From: Burkholderia sp. 8Y
GTDB taxonomy: Bacteria > Pseudomonadota > Gammaproteobacteria > Burkholderiales > Burkholderiaceae
Direction: 5' to 3'
DNA: 64,000 nucleotides
Assembly (NCBI RefSeq): GCF_902506145.1
Contig: NZ_LR733519.1
Coordinates: 1,542,158-1,606,157 of the forward strand
Positions 43,361-51,379 of the stretch are shown in pieces. A model generated the notes under the pieces. That model saw nothing but the letters and a program-made list of their open reading frames with translations, was not told where the DNA came from and ran no database searches. The translations under genes were made by a program, and so were the position numbers. Within the stretch, counting starts at the first letter, position 1. Each line of letters begins with the position of its first letter.

Positions 43361-44464
43361 ATGAAAAAAACCACGCAACGCCGCCCGACGATGACCGACA
43401 TCGCGAAACTCACCGGAGTGTCGCAATCGACGGTTTCCCTCGTCCTCAACAATGCGAGCGGCGCGAAGTTTTCGGACGCGACGCGGGAGAAAGTGCTGCG
43501 CGCGGCGCAGGAACTCGGCTATCGCATGACGCCGCGCGAGCCCGCCGCGATGGACGCCTTCGAGGCGCCAGGCGCGCACGGCGAACGCAATCTGATCGTC
43601 TATCTCGCCGATGAAATCTCGACGAGCCCGCATCCGGTCGTCTCGATCGACGGCGCGCGCGACGCCGCGTTCTCGCATGGACGCCTTCTGGCCGTCTATT
43701 CGACGCACGGCAACGCGCAGATCGAGGAACGCGTGCTCGACGCGACGCTCGGCAATCCGAACCTGCTCGGCGTGATCTACGCGACCGTGTACACGCGGCG
43801 CGTCGCGCTGCCCGCCGCGCTCGCGAAAGTGCCGACGGTGCTGCTCAACTGCTACGCGAGCGAGGCGAATCTGTCGTCGGTCGTGCCGGCGGAAGTCGCG
43901 GGCGGCCACACGGCGACCGACTATCTGCTGGCGGCGGGGCACCGGCGCATCGGCTATATCAATGGCGAGCCGTGGCAGGACGCGGCGCGCGACCGGCTCA
44001 AGGGCTATCGCACCGCGCTCGCCACGGCGGACCTGCCGTTCGCGCCGGAACTCGTGCGCGAAGGCGACTGGAGTTCGGGCACCGGCTTCGAGCAGACGCT
44101 CTCGCTCATGCGCGAGCCGAACCCGCCGACGGCCATTTTCTGCGCGAACGACCTGATGGCGCTCGGCGCGATCGAGGCGCTCAAGCAACTCGGGCTGCGC
44201 GTGCCGGACGATGTCTCCGTCGTCGGCTACGACGATCAGGAGATCGCGCGCCATACGCATCCGCCGTTATCGACCGTCGTGCTGCCGAATTACGATCTCG
44301 GCCGCTGGGCCGTCGAAACGTTGCTGCAAGAGGAACACAACCGCGCCGTCGGCGCCCCGTTACGACGCCGCACCGTGAAGCTGGACGGCCCGCTGATCGA
44401 ACGCGGGTCCGTCCGGGTAATGACCGAAGCGAGACAACTCGCCATTCATAATATTAGCGATTAG
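43361..44464 (+). CDS. LacI-family transcriptional regulator of the sugar locus
   Basis: The 367-residue protein has the LacI helix-turn-helix and hinge (MTDIAKLTGVSQSTVSLVLNNASGAKFSDATREKVLRAAQELGYR, residues 11-55) and a periplasmic-binding-protein-like effector domain ending with DDVSVVGYDDQEIA and HTHPPLSTV. It probably represses both its own ABC operon and the divergent dioxygenase/mutarotase pair, and is released by the imported sugar. Three related palindromes flank it. Confidence 0.94.
   Translation: MKKTTQRRPTMTDIAKLTGVSQSTVSLVLNNASGAKFSDATREKVLRAAQELGYRMTPREPAAMDAFEAPGAHGERNLIVYLADEISTSPHPVVSIDGARDAAFSHGRLLAVYSTHGNAQIEERVLDATLGNPNLLGVIYATVYTRRVALPAALAKVPTVLLNCYASEANLSSVVPAEVAGGHTATDYLLAAGHRRIGYINGEPWQDAARDRLKGYRTALATADLPFAPELVREGDWSSGTGFEQTLSLMREPNPPTAIFCANDLMALGAIEALKQLGLRVPDDVSVVGYDDQEIARHTHPPLSTVVLPNYDLGRWAVETLLQEEHNRAVGAPLRRRTVKLDGPLIERGSVRVMTEARQLAIHNISD
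44446..44459. promoter_or_regulatory. Candidate LacI-family operator C
   Basis: TCATAATATTAGCG overlaps the 3' end of the regulator gene and matches operator B at 10 of 14 positions, including ATATTAG. It lies about 115 bases before the binding-protein gene. Confidence 0.5.
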
Positions 44465-44573
44465 CCATTCATAACCGCACGCAGGCCAGCAGCATCTCTC
44501 GCATCAGACAGACCGGGCAACAACAAAGCATCGGCGTTACCAACAAGACGAATCATCCATATCGGAGGAAGAC

Positions 44574-45581
44574 ATGCTGTCGCTAGAGAACAAACACCGC
44601 TCGGGCCTGCGCCCGCTCGCCGCCGCCCTGACCGCGCTTGCGTTGGCCGTTGGCTTCAGTGCCGCGCACGCCGCCGACGACGCGCTGCCGAAAATCCCGA
44701 ACAAGAAGCCACTGAAGGTCGGCTTTGCGCAGACGGAGAGCAATAACCCGTGGCGGCTCGCCGAGACAAAGAGTTTCAAGGACGTGGCGTCGAAGTGCGG
44801 CTGGCAGATGGTGATGACCGACGCCAACAGTTCGGCGGCCAAACAGGTGTCCGACATTCAGAGCATGATCGCGCAGCACGTCGACCTGCTCGTGTTCCCG
44901 CCGCGTGAGGAGAAGCCGCTCGCGCCGGTCGTCTTGCAGGCGAAGAAGGCCGGCATTCCGGTGATTCTGGTGGACCGCAACATCGATCAGTCGATGGCGA
45001 AGGCCGGGCGCGATTACATCACGTTCATCGGCTCCGATTTCATCGATCAAGGCCACCGCGCCGCCGACTGGCTCGTGAAGGCGACCAACGGCAAAGCCAC
45101 GATCATTGAACTCGAAGGCTCGACCGGCGCCTCCGCCGCGAACGACCGCAAGAAGGGCTTCGACGAAGTCATCGCGAAGAACCCGGGCATGAAGATCGTT
45201 GCGTCGCAAAGCGGCGACTTCGCGCGCGACAAGGGGCGACAGGTCATGGAGACGCTGTTGCAGGCGCATCCCGACGTGACCGCCGTCTACGCGCACAACG
45301 ACGAAATGGCGCTCGGCGCGATCGCCGCGATCAAGGCGGCGGGCAAGCAGCCGGGCAAGGACATCGTGCTCGTGACCATCGACGGCACCAAGGGCGGCCT
45401 CGAAGCGATCAAGGCCGGCGAACTGGGCGCAAGCGTGCAGTCGAGCCCGTTCTTCGGACCGCTTGCATGCGATGTCGCGCAGAAGTACGCGAAGGGCGAG
45501 ACCATCCCGCCGTGGGTCAAGGTTTCGGATCGCTTCTACGACAAGAGTAACGTCGACGCGAGCATGCAGTACGGCTATTGA
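44574..45581 (+). CDS. ytfQ: Galactofuranose-type sugar ABC binding protein (YtfQ-like)
   Basis: The 335-residue binding protein has a Sec signal to AAHA near residue 33 and is closely YtfQ-like: KVGFAQTESNNPWRLAETKSFKD, VDRNIDQS, ELEGSTGASAANDRKKGFDEVI, SQSGDFARDKGRQVMETLLQ and YAHNDEMALGAIAAIKAAGKQPGKDI. In Escherichia coli YtfQ binds galactofuranose. The ligand here could be a related furanose such as arabinofuranose. GGAGGAAGAC precedes the ATG. A stem-loop follows the stop and probably lets more binding protein than ATPase be made. Confidence 0.92.
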   Translation: MLSLENKHRSGLRPLAAALTALALAVGFSAAHAADDALPKIPNKKPLKVGFAQTESNNPWRLAETKSFKDVASKCGWQMVMTDANSSAAKQVSDIQSMIAQHVDLLVFPPREEKPLAPVVLQAKKAGIPVILVDRNIDQSMAKAGRDYITFIGSDFIDQGHRAADWLVKATNGKATIIELEGSTGASAANDRKKGFDEVIAKNPGMKIVASQSGDFARDKGRQVMETLLQAHPDVTAVYAHNDEMALGAIAAIKAAGKQPGKDIVLVTIDGTKGGLEAIKAGELGASVQSSPFFGPLACDVAQKYAKGETIPPWVKVSDRFYDKSNVDASMQYGY

Positions 45582-45604
45582 GCGAAGCAGAATCCGCTGG
45601 TTTC

Positions 45605-45631
45605 GCGGGCGCCTTCGGGCGCTCGCTTTTT
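45605..45631 (+). terminator. Intra-operon stem-loop with UUCG loop and T-run
   Basis: GCGGGCGCC-TTCG-GGCGCTCGC, with a single G-T wobble, is followed by TTTTT. It lies 23 bases past the binding-protein stop and 20 bases before the ATPase start. It has the form of an intrinsic terminator but must be leaky for the downstream genes to be read from the same promoter. Confidence 0.85.
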
Positions 45632-45651
45632 CAAAGGACGGATAGCGCCGC

Positions 45652-47214
45652 ATGCCTACTGCTCCCCTACTCGACATGCAGGACATCGACATTGCCTTCG
45701 GCGGCGTGGCGGCGTTGAAGCACGCACGCCTGACCGTGGCGGCCGGCGAAGTGCACGCGCTCATCGGCCAGAACGGCGCGGGCAAGTCGACACTCATCAA
45801 GATTCTGACGGGCGCGTATCGCAAGAGCGCGGGAACGATCCGCTTCGACGGACGCGACGTCGATTTCCGCACGCCGAAGGAAGCGCGCGAAGCGGGCATC
45901 AGCACGATCTATCAGGAGATCAATCTCGTGCCCTTCCGCTCGGTGGCCGAGAACATCTTTCTTGGCCGCGAGCCGCGCCGCTTCGGTCTGATCGACTGGA
46001 AAACGGTGCAGCGGCGCGCGAGCGAACTGCTCGAATCGTTCGGACTGCATATCGACGTGAAGAAGCCCGTGCGCGATTATTCGACCGCGATTCAGCAGAT
46101 GGTCGCACTTGCGCGAGCCGTCTCGTCCGACGCGAAGATGGTCATCATGGACGAATCGACGTCATCGCTCGACGAGCGCGAAGTCGAGTTGCTCTTCACC
46201 GTCGTGCGCCGGTTGCGCGACGACGGGCGTGCAGTGATCTTCGTATCGCATCGGCTGGACGAACTCTATGCGCTCTGCGACCGCGTCACCGTGATGCGCG
46301 ATGGACAGACGGTCGCCGAAAGCACGATGCACGAGATGGACAAGCTCAAGCTCGTGACGACGATGCTCGGCCGCACGCTCGCCGCCGTCGTGCACGAGGA
46401 CAGCGCGGTCAAGGAAGAGAATCTCGCGAAGCGCGGCGCGGTGGCGCTGAGCGCGCAGTCGCTCGCGGCGGGCGCGAAAGTCACGAACGTATCGCTCGAC
46501 GTGCATGCGGGCGAAGCGGTGGGTCTCGCAGGCTTGCTTGGCTCGGGCCGCACGGAAACCATGCGTCTTCTGTTCGGCGCGGACCGTCCTGCGCGCGGAT
46601 CGCTCACGGTGAGCGGCGAGAGCGCCGCGTTCCGGTCGCCGAAGGACGCGATCACCCGCGGCATCGCGTATCTCACCGAAGACCGCAAGGCCGAAGGCAT
46701 CGTGCCGGAGCTGTCCGTGCGCGACAACCTCACGCTCGTCTGCCTGCCCGCGCTGACCAAGCGCGGCGTGGTCGATGTCGCGAAGCAGCGCGAGATCGTG
46801 GATGGCTTCATCGCGTCGCTCGGCATCAAGCTGCGTTCGCCGGACCAGCCGATACGCGAACTCTCGGGCGGCAATCAGCAAAAGGTGCTGCTCGCGCGCT
46901 GGCTCGCGACGAATCCGCGTCTTCTGCTGCTCGACGAACCCACGCGCGGCATCGACGTGGGCGCGAAAGCGGATGTCGCGAAGATCGTGCGCGAACTGCG
47001 CGATGCGGGCATGGCCGTGTTGTTGTCGGCGTCCGAACTGGAAGAGCTCACTGCCGTGGCCGACCGCGCAGTCGTCATACGCGACGGCGAAACAGTAGCA
47101 GAACTAAACGGTTCGCAGATGAACGAGGCGTCAATCATGGATGCGATCGCATACGGGTCCGGTGAAACATCGGCGCTCGCGCAAGCGACGGCCGCGCAAG
47201 GAAACGACTCATGA
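45652..47214 (+). CDS. ytfR: Sugar ABC transporter ATPase with two ABC modules (YtfR-like)
   Basis: The 520-residue protein is a tandem ATPase of the ribose/galactofuranose class. The first module has Walker A GQNGAGKST near residue 41 and MVIMDESTSSLDEREVE. The second has a degenerate Walker A (GLLGSGRTE near 299) and signature LSGGNQQKVLLARWL, with LLLDEPTRGIDVGAK. This asymmetry is normal for the family. Its TGA overlaps the next ATG. Confidence 0.94.
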   Translation: MPTAPLLDMQDIDIAFGGVAALKHARLTVAAGEVHALIGQNGAGKSTLIKILTGAYRKSAGTIRFDGRDVDFRTPKEAREAGISTIYQEINLVPFRSVAENIFLGREPRRFGLIDWKTVQRRASELLESFGLHIDVKKPVRDYSTAIQQMVALARAVSSDAKMVIMDESTSSLDEREVELLFTVVRRLRDDGRAVIFVSHRLDELYALCDRVTVMRDGQTVAESTMHEMDKLKLVTTMLGRTLAAVVHEDSAVKEENLAKRGAVALSAQSLAAGAKVTNVSLDVHAGEAVGLAGLLGSGRTETMRLLFGADRPARGSLTVSGESAAFRSPKDAITRGIAYLTEDRKAEGIVPELSVRDNLTLVCLPALTKRGVVDVAKQREIVDGFIASLGIKLRSPDQPIRELSGGNQQKVLLARWLATNPRLLLLDEPTRGIDVGAKADVAKIVRELRDAGMAVLLSASELEELTAVADRAVVIRDGETVAELNGSQMNEASIMDAIAYGSGETSALAQATAAQGNDS

Positions 47215-48218
47215 TCGACAAGACGCAACCTGCACCGCAACCGGCAGCGCCGCTCGCCGCCGACGCGCAGACTGCGCCCGCGAAGAAGCGGCGCGGCATC
47301 GCGATTCAGCGCGAGGTCGTCGTGCTCATCGCGATGATTCTGTTCAACCTGATCTTCACGGAGCATTTCTGGTCGCTTCAGACCTTCAACGTCAATCTCA
47401 CGCAGGTGGTGACGATCGTGATCGTCGGCATCGGCATGACGCTCGTCGTGGCGACGGGTGGCATCGACTTGTCCGTGGGCGCGTCGATGGCCATTGCCGG
47501 TGCGCTTGCGCCGATGCTCTTCATGAACATCGAGGGGCCGCTCGGCATCCTGCTCGCTTTCACGCTGCCCGTGCTCGCCGCCGCGTTGTGCGGCGTGTTC
47601 AACGGACTGCTCGTCACGCGGCTTCGTGTGCAGCCCATCGTCGCGACGCTCGTGCTCTTCATCGCGGGACGCGGCATCGCGCAGGTCGTCACGGATGGCA
47701 GCCTGCAGGCGTTCAACAATCCCGCGTTTCAGTGGATCGCGCTCGGCAAGGTCGCGGGCGTGCCGTTCCAGATTCTGCTGATGCTCGCGCTGGTCGCCGT
47801 CTTCACGTGGATCGTGCGCAAGACGCTCTTCGGCAAGTACCTGCTCGTGACGGGCGGCAACGAGGACGCCGCGTATCTCTCGGGCATTCCGACGGCGCGC
47901 GTGAAGCTGATCGCGTACACCGCGTGCGCGGCGCTCGCGGGTCTCGCCGGGCTCATTTCGATCTCCGTGAATTCGTCGTCGGATGCGAACGTCGTGGGCC
48001 TCGGCGTCGAACTCGATGCCATCGCGGCCGTCGCGGTGGGCGGCACCGCGCTCACGGGCGGCAAGGCGTACATCACAGGCACGCTGATCGGCGCGCTCAT
48101 CATCCAGCTATTGCGGTACACGCTGCTCGCGCACGGCATTCCGGACGCCGCCGCGCTCGTGCTGAAGGCCGCGATCATCATCGCCGCCGTCTACGTGCAG
48201 CGCCGCCGGGGCTCATGA
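47211..48218 (+). CDS. ytfT: Sugar ABC transporter permease (YtfT-like)
   Basis: The 335-residue permease has a 30-residue polar N-terminus followed by about ten membrane segments, including VVATGGIDLSVGASMAIAGAL and the cytoplasmic coupling segment GNEDAAYLSGIPTARVKLIAYT. It overlaps the ATPase stop by four bases (ATGA), showing translational coupling, and forms the channel with the next permease. Confidence 0.93.
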   Translation: MIDKTQPAPQPAAPLAADAQTAPAKKRRGIAIQREVVVLIAMILFNLIFTEHFWSLQTFNVNLTQVVTIVIVGIGMTLVVATGGIDLSVGASMAIAGALAPMLFMNIEGPLGILLAFTLPVLAAALCGVFNGLLVTRLRVQPIVATLVLFIAGRGIAQVVTDGSLQAFNNPAFQWIALGKVAGVPFQILLMLALVAVFTWIVRKTLFGKYLLVTGGNEDAAYLSGIPTARVKLIAYTACAALAGLAGLISISVNSSSDANVVGLGVELDAIAAVAVGGTALTGGKAYITGTLIGALIIQLLRYTLLAHGIPDAAALVLKAAIIIAAVYVQRRRGS

Positions 48219-48219
48219 C

Positions 48220-49176
48220 ATGAAGAAGAACCTTCCTATCCTCATCGCGCTGGTGGCGCTGCTCGTGCTGGGCGTCGTGCGCTACGAGCACTTCGCGTCG
48301 GCCTACAACGTCACGTCGTTCTGGCGATACAACTCGATGTTCGCGCTCATCTCCATCGGCATGGCGTTCGTCATCATCACGGGCGGGATCGATCTGTCGG
48401 TGGGCGCGGTGGCGGCGCTCGCAAGCGCGGTCGCCGCGCTCGCGAGTCCGCATGGCGGCGTGGCCGGCGTGCTCGCCGGCTCCTTAGCAGGGCTGGCGGT
48501 GGGCGTGCTGAACGGTCTCGTCATCACGCATATGCGGATTCTGCCCTTCATCGTCACGCTCGCGACGAGCCTCGGCGCGCACGGCCTCGCGCTGCTGCTC
48601 GGCCATAACGACGCCGTCGCCATTGCGTCGGACACGAATTTCGCCGCCTTCGGACAAGGCGATCTGTTCGGCCTGCCGATTCCCGGCATCGTGTCGCTCG
48701 TGGCGGCGGTGCTCGGCTGGATCGCGCTGCGCAGCTCGCGCTTCGGGCGCCATGCGCTGGCTATCGGCGGCAGCGAGGAGGCATCGCGGCTGATGGGCCT
48801 GAACGTCGATCGCACGCTCGTCGCGGTCTATGCGCTGAGCGGGCTGCTGGCGGGCATCGCGGGCGCGATTCTCGCGGCGCAATTCGGCGCGGGGCAGCCC
48901 AACGAAGGCGTCGGCTGGGAGCTGTTCGCGATCTCGGCCGTCGTGCTCGGCGGCACGCGGCTGACGGGCGGCGAAGGCTCCATCGCGATGACGATTGCAG
49001 GCGTCGCGCTGCTCGGGCTCGTCTTCAATCTGCTGAACTTCGAGAACGGGCTCGGCTATATCAGTCTGTCGGCTTACTGGCAGTCGGTGATTCGCGGGCT
49101 CTTTCTGCTGCTCGTGATCGTGTTGCAGGCGCGCGTGCTGAACCGGCGCGTCGTGGCGACGAAAGTCACGCATTGA
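48220..49176 (+). CDS. yjfF: Sugar ABC transporter permease (YjfF-like)
   Basis: The 318-residue permease has the same repeated elements (VIITGGIDLSVGAVAALASAV and GGSEEASRLMGLNVDRTLVAVYALSG). It begins one base after the stop of the first permease. The presence of two distinct permeases, rather than one that dimerises, is characteristic of the YtfQRT-YjfF galactofuranose system and supports this assignment. Confidence 0.93.
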   Translation: MKKNLPILIALVALLVLGVVRYEHFASAYNVTSFWRYNSMFALISIGMAFVIITGGIDLSVGAVAALASAVAALASPHGGVAGVLAGSLAGLAVGVLNGLVITHMRILPFIVTLATSLGAHGLALLLGHNDAVAIASDTNFAAFGQGDLFGLPIPGIVSLVAAVLGWIALRSSRFGRHALAIGGSEEASRLMGLNVDRTLVAVYALSGLLAGIAGAILAAQFGAGQPNEGVGWELFAISAVVLGGTRLTGGEGSIAMTIAGVALLGLVFNLLNFENGLGYISLSAYWQSVIRGLFLLLVIVLQARVLNRRVVATKVTH

Positions 49177-49344
49177 GGTTCTCGTACTGGGGCGCAACCT
49201 TACATGCCGCCACTGGCACCGCAGGCGAAGGTTCTCGCGACGACGCTCTGAGGCGATCTCCGCGAGCGCGGCATCGTCGTCGATACGGCGCTGCCGGGAC
49301 TCGAGGAAGATTGGTGACGCCGCGTACGAATCGGCGGCGGGGCG

Positions 49345-49833
49345 TCAGTTCGTCTTCGCGCGCTCCCCCGGCGACGCGCCACCCGCACCGTCGCCGCCTT
49401 CCGCTGCCAGCCGCAGATACGCCGCCGCGAGCCGGCGCAATTCCTCTTCGCTCGCATCCTCGATGCCGATCAGATGATTGCTTGCCGCGCGATGCGTCGC
49501 GAGCAGTTCATTGAGCTTCAGATGCAGCGCGACGCTGTCCTTGTTCTGGCTCTGCTGGATCAGAAACACCATCAGAAACGTGATGATGGTCGTGCCGGTA
49601 TTGATAACCAGTTGCCAGCCGTCCGAGTAGTGGAAGATCGGGCCGGTCACGACCCACGCGACGATGCTCGCCACCGCCAGCCCAAAGGCGAACGGCGAGC
49701 CCGCCCAGCGCGTGACGAGGCTCGCGAAACTGTCGAACGCGCGCATCAACGGATGCGATTTGGCATAGGCCGGGCTGGACGTATCGGGAATGGTCTCGAT
49801 CTGGTCAGTCGAGGTTCGATGTTTGCTTTCCAT
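49345..49833 (-). CDS. Low-affinity iron permease family protein
   Basis: The 162-residue membrane protein has two helices (PFAFGLAVASIVAWVVTGPIF and WQLVINTGTTIITFLMVFLIQQSQNKD), the latter being the signature of PF04120. It ends in a helical cytoplasmic tail containing ALHLKLNELLATHRAASNHLIGIEDASEEELRRL. Despite the family name, iron transport is not established for bacterial members. The ATG at 49833 follows GGGAGGAAAGC. Confidence 0.88.
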   Translation of the reverse strand: MESKHRTSTDQIETIPDTSSPAYAKSHPLMRAFDSFASLVTRWAGSPFAFGLAVASIVAWVVTGPIFHYSDGWQLVINTGTTIITFLMVFLIQQSQNKDSVALHLKLNELLATHRAASNHLIGIEDASEEELRRLAAAYLRLAAEGGDGAGGASPGERAKTN

Positions 49834-49915
49834 GCTTTCCTCCCTTCGTGTCAACAGGGCGCGAAGCAAGATTCGTTCCTTGCAGAAGCGTTTCGACTGA
49901 CCCGGCCCAACGGCA

Positions 49916-50830
49916 TCACGCGGAGGGGTTGCGCCGGGCAACCAGCGTTTCGACGCTTGTCTGAACGCCCGGACGCGGCTGCGCTCTCGGCATCGCGAGC
50001 GCGGTGTTCAGGGCGTTTTTCGCGGCTTCGTCGTCCGGCCTCACGAATAAAGCCTGCCGCAGCGCCGCCTCCGCTTCCTGCGCACGGCCGAATGTGAGCA
50101 GCACGAACCCAAGACCGCGGCTCGCTTCGAAGAAGACAGGACGCAACTCCAGGGCCTTGCGGAATTCCGCTTCGGCGCCTGGCATGTCATAGCGGCGATG
50201 CGCGACGTTGCCCAGACCGCAGTGCGCTTCCGCCGATTGCGGATTGATGGCGAGCGCCCGGTTGAACGACGCGTCGGCCTCGGTGAGCCGGCCTGCCGCG
50301 CACAAAATATCGCCCATGGAAAGATGACCATCGATCACGCCCGGCGCCAGATCGATGCCGCGCCGGCACGCTGTTTCCGCTTCGGGCAAGCGGTTCCGCA
50401 TGAAGAGCGTCTGACCGAGCCCGATATGCGCCTGCGCGAAATCCGGCTGCGCCGCAATTGCCTCCGAAAAAGCATTCGCGGCGTCGTCGAGGCGTTGCTG
50501 TGCCTGAAACGTACAGCCGAGCGTGAACCTGGCCATCGCGAAATCCGGACGCAGCGCCAGCGCCTTCGTCAAGGTCGCCTGACTCTCTTCGATACGGCCC
50601 TGATCGAATGCGACGAGCGCAAAATTGACGAGGATCTCGGGCGACTCGGGCTGCAGCGCGAGCGCCTGCCGAAACATCTGCTCGGCTTCCGGAAGACGGC
50701 CCAAGAGGCGCAGCACGAGGCCCAGATTATTGGCTGTCGCGGCTGACTCCGGATGAAGGGCAAGCTGTTGCCGAAGAATGGCCTCGCGTTCGGTCAGGCT
50801 TATTTCATTCCAATTGATAGGTTCGTTCAT
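49916..50830 (-). CDS. Tetratricopeptide repeat protein
   Basis: The 304-residue soluble protein is almost entirely made of 34-residue TPR units, about seven, beginning at HPESAATANNLGLVLRLLGRLPEAEQMFRQALALQPES. TPR arrays bind partner proteins. No enzymatic domain or signal is present, so its partner is unknown. It diverges from the large sensor kinase. Confidence 0.92.
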   Translation of the reverse strand: MNEPINWNEISLTEREAILRQQLALHPESAATANNLGLVLRLLGRLPEAEQMFRQALALQPESPEILVNFALVAFDQGRIEESQATLTKALALRPDFAMARFTLGCTFQAQQRLDDAANAFSEAIAAQPDFAQAHIGLGQTLFMRNRLPEAETACRRGIDLAPGVIDGHLSMGDILCAAGRLTEADASFNRALAINPQSAEAHCGLGNVAHRRYDMPGAEAEFRKALELRPVFFEASRGLGFVLLTFGRAQEAEAALRQALFVRPDDEAAKNALNTALAMPRAQPRPGVQTSVETLVARRNPSA

Positions 50831-51379
50831 GAGCGTTTTTATGCAACAGAGTTGAATGCGGCGGATTGCCTTGTCGATAATGCTGATTAAGCGTCCGCGA
50901 ATATGAAACGAAAATGGGCACTGTGCCGATTCATGGCGGACGCTAATGCCTCAGCCGATGAGACGCGACGACTGCGCCCCGCGATAGCCGCCTTGAGCGC
51001 GCGTGCCGTGATTTCTTTGAAAAGCGATTTGATCGACGCGTCGAAGCCGCGTTTCGCACATTGGCCGATTCGCGGAGAAAAGAACGATAACGGATTCGAT
51101 TGAGTATAGTGCAAAAAAATATGTCGAATTAGAAAGCAGGCCGCAAATCACGGCGCGAAAAACACTACTGAATTACTCCCGCGAGCGTCACACCGCCACC
51201 TGCTGTCACGAACCTTGCTAAAGCCCCCTGCGAGCGCGCACGCCGAAACAGTCGGGGACCGTTTCCATGCGAGAATCCCGGAGCCATTCCGGGCGCGCGT
51301 TTCAATCAGCGTCATCCCAAAGACATACCGTTCAACCATGCCGCTTGATCGAGAGACAAAGCGAGGAGACTCAGCGTCG
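50831..51379. other. Intergenic region upstream of the hybrid kinase
   Basis: This 549-base divergent region has two short frames of 75 and 66 codons on opposite strands (50887-51114 and 50903-51103) that overlap and have no recognisable motif, so neither is called. An AT-rich segment with TATAGT at 51104-51109 may be the kinase promoter. Confidence 0.4.
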
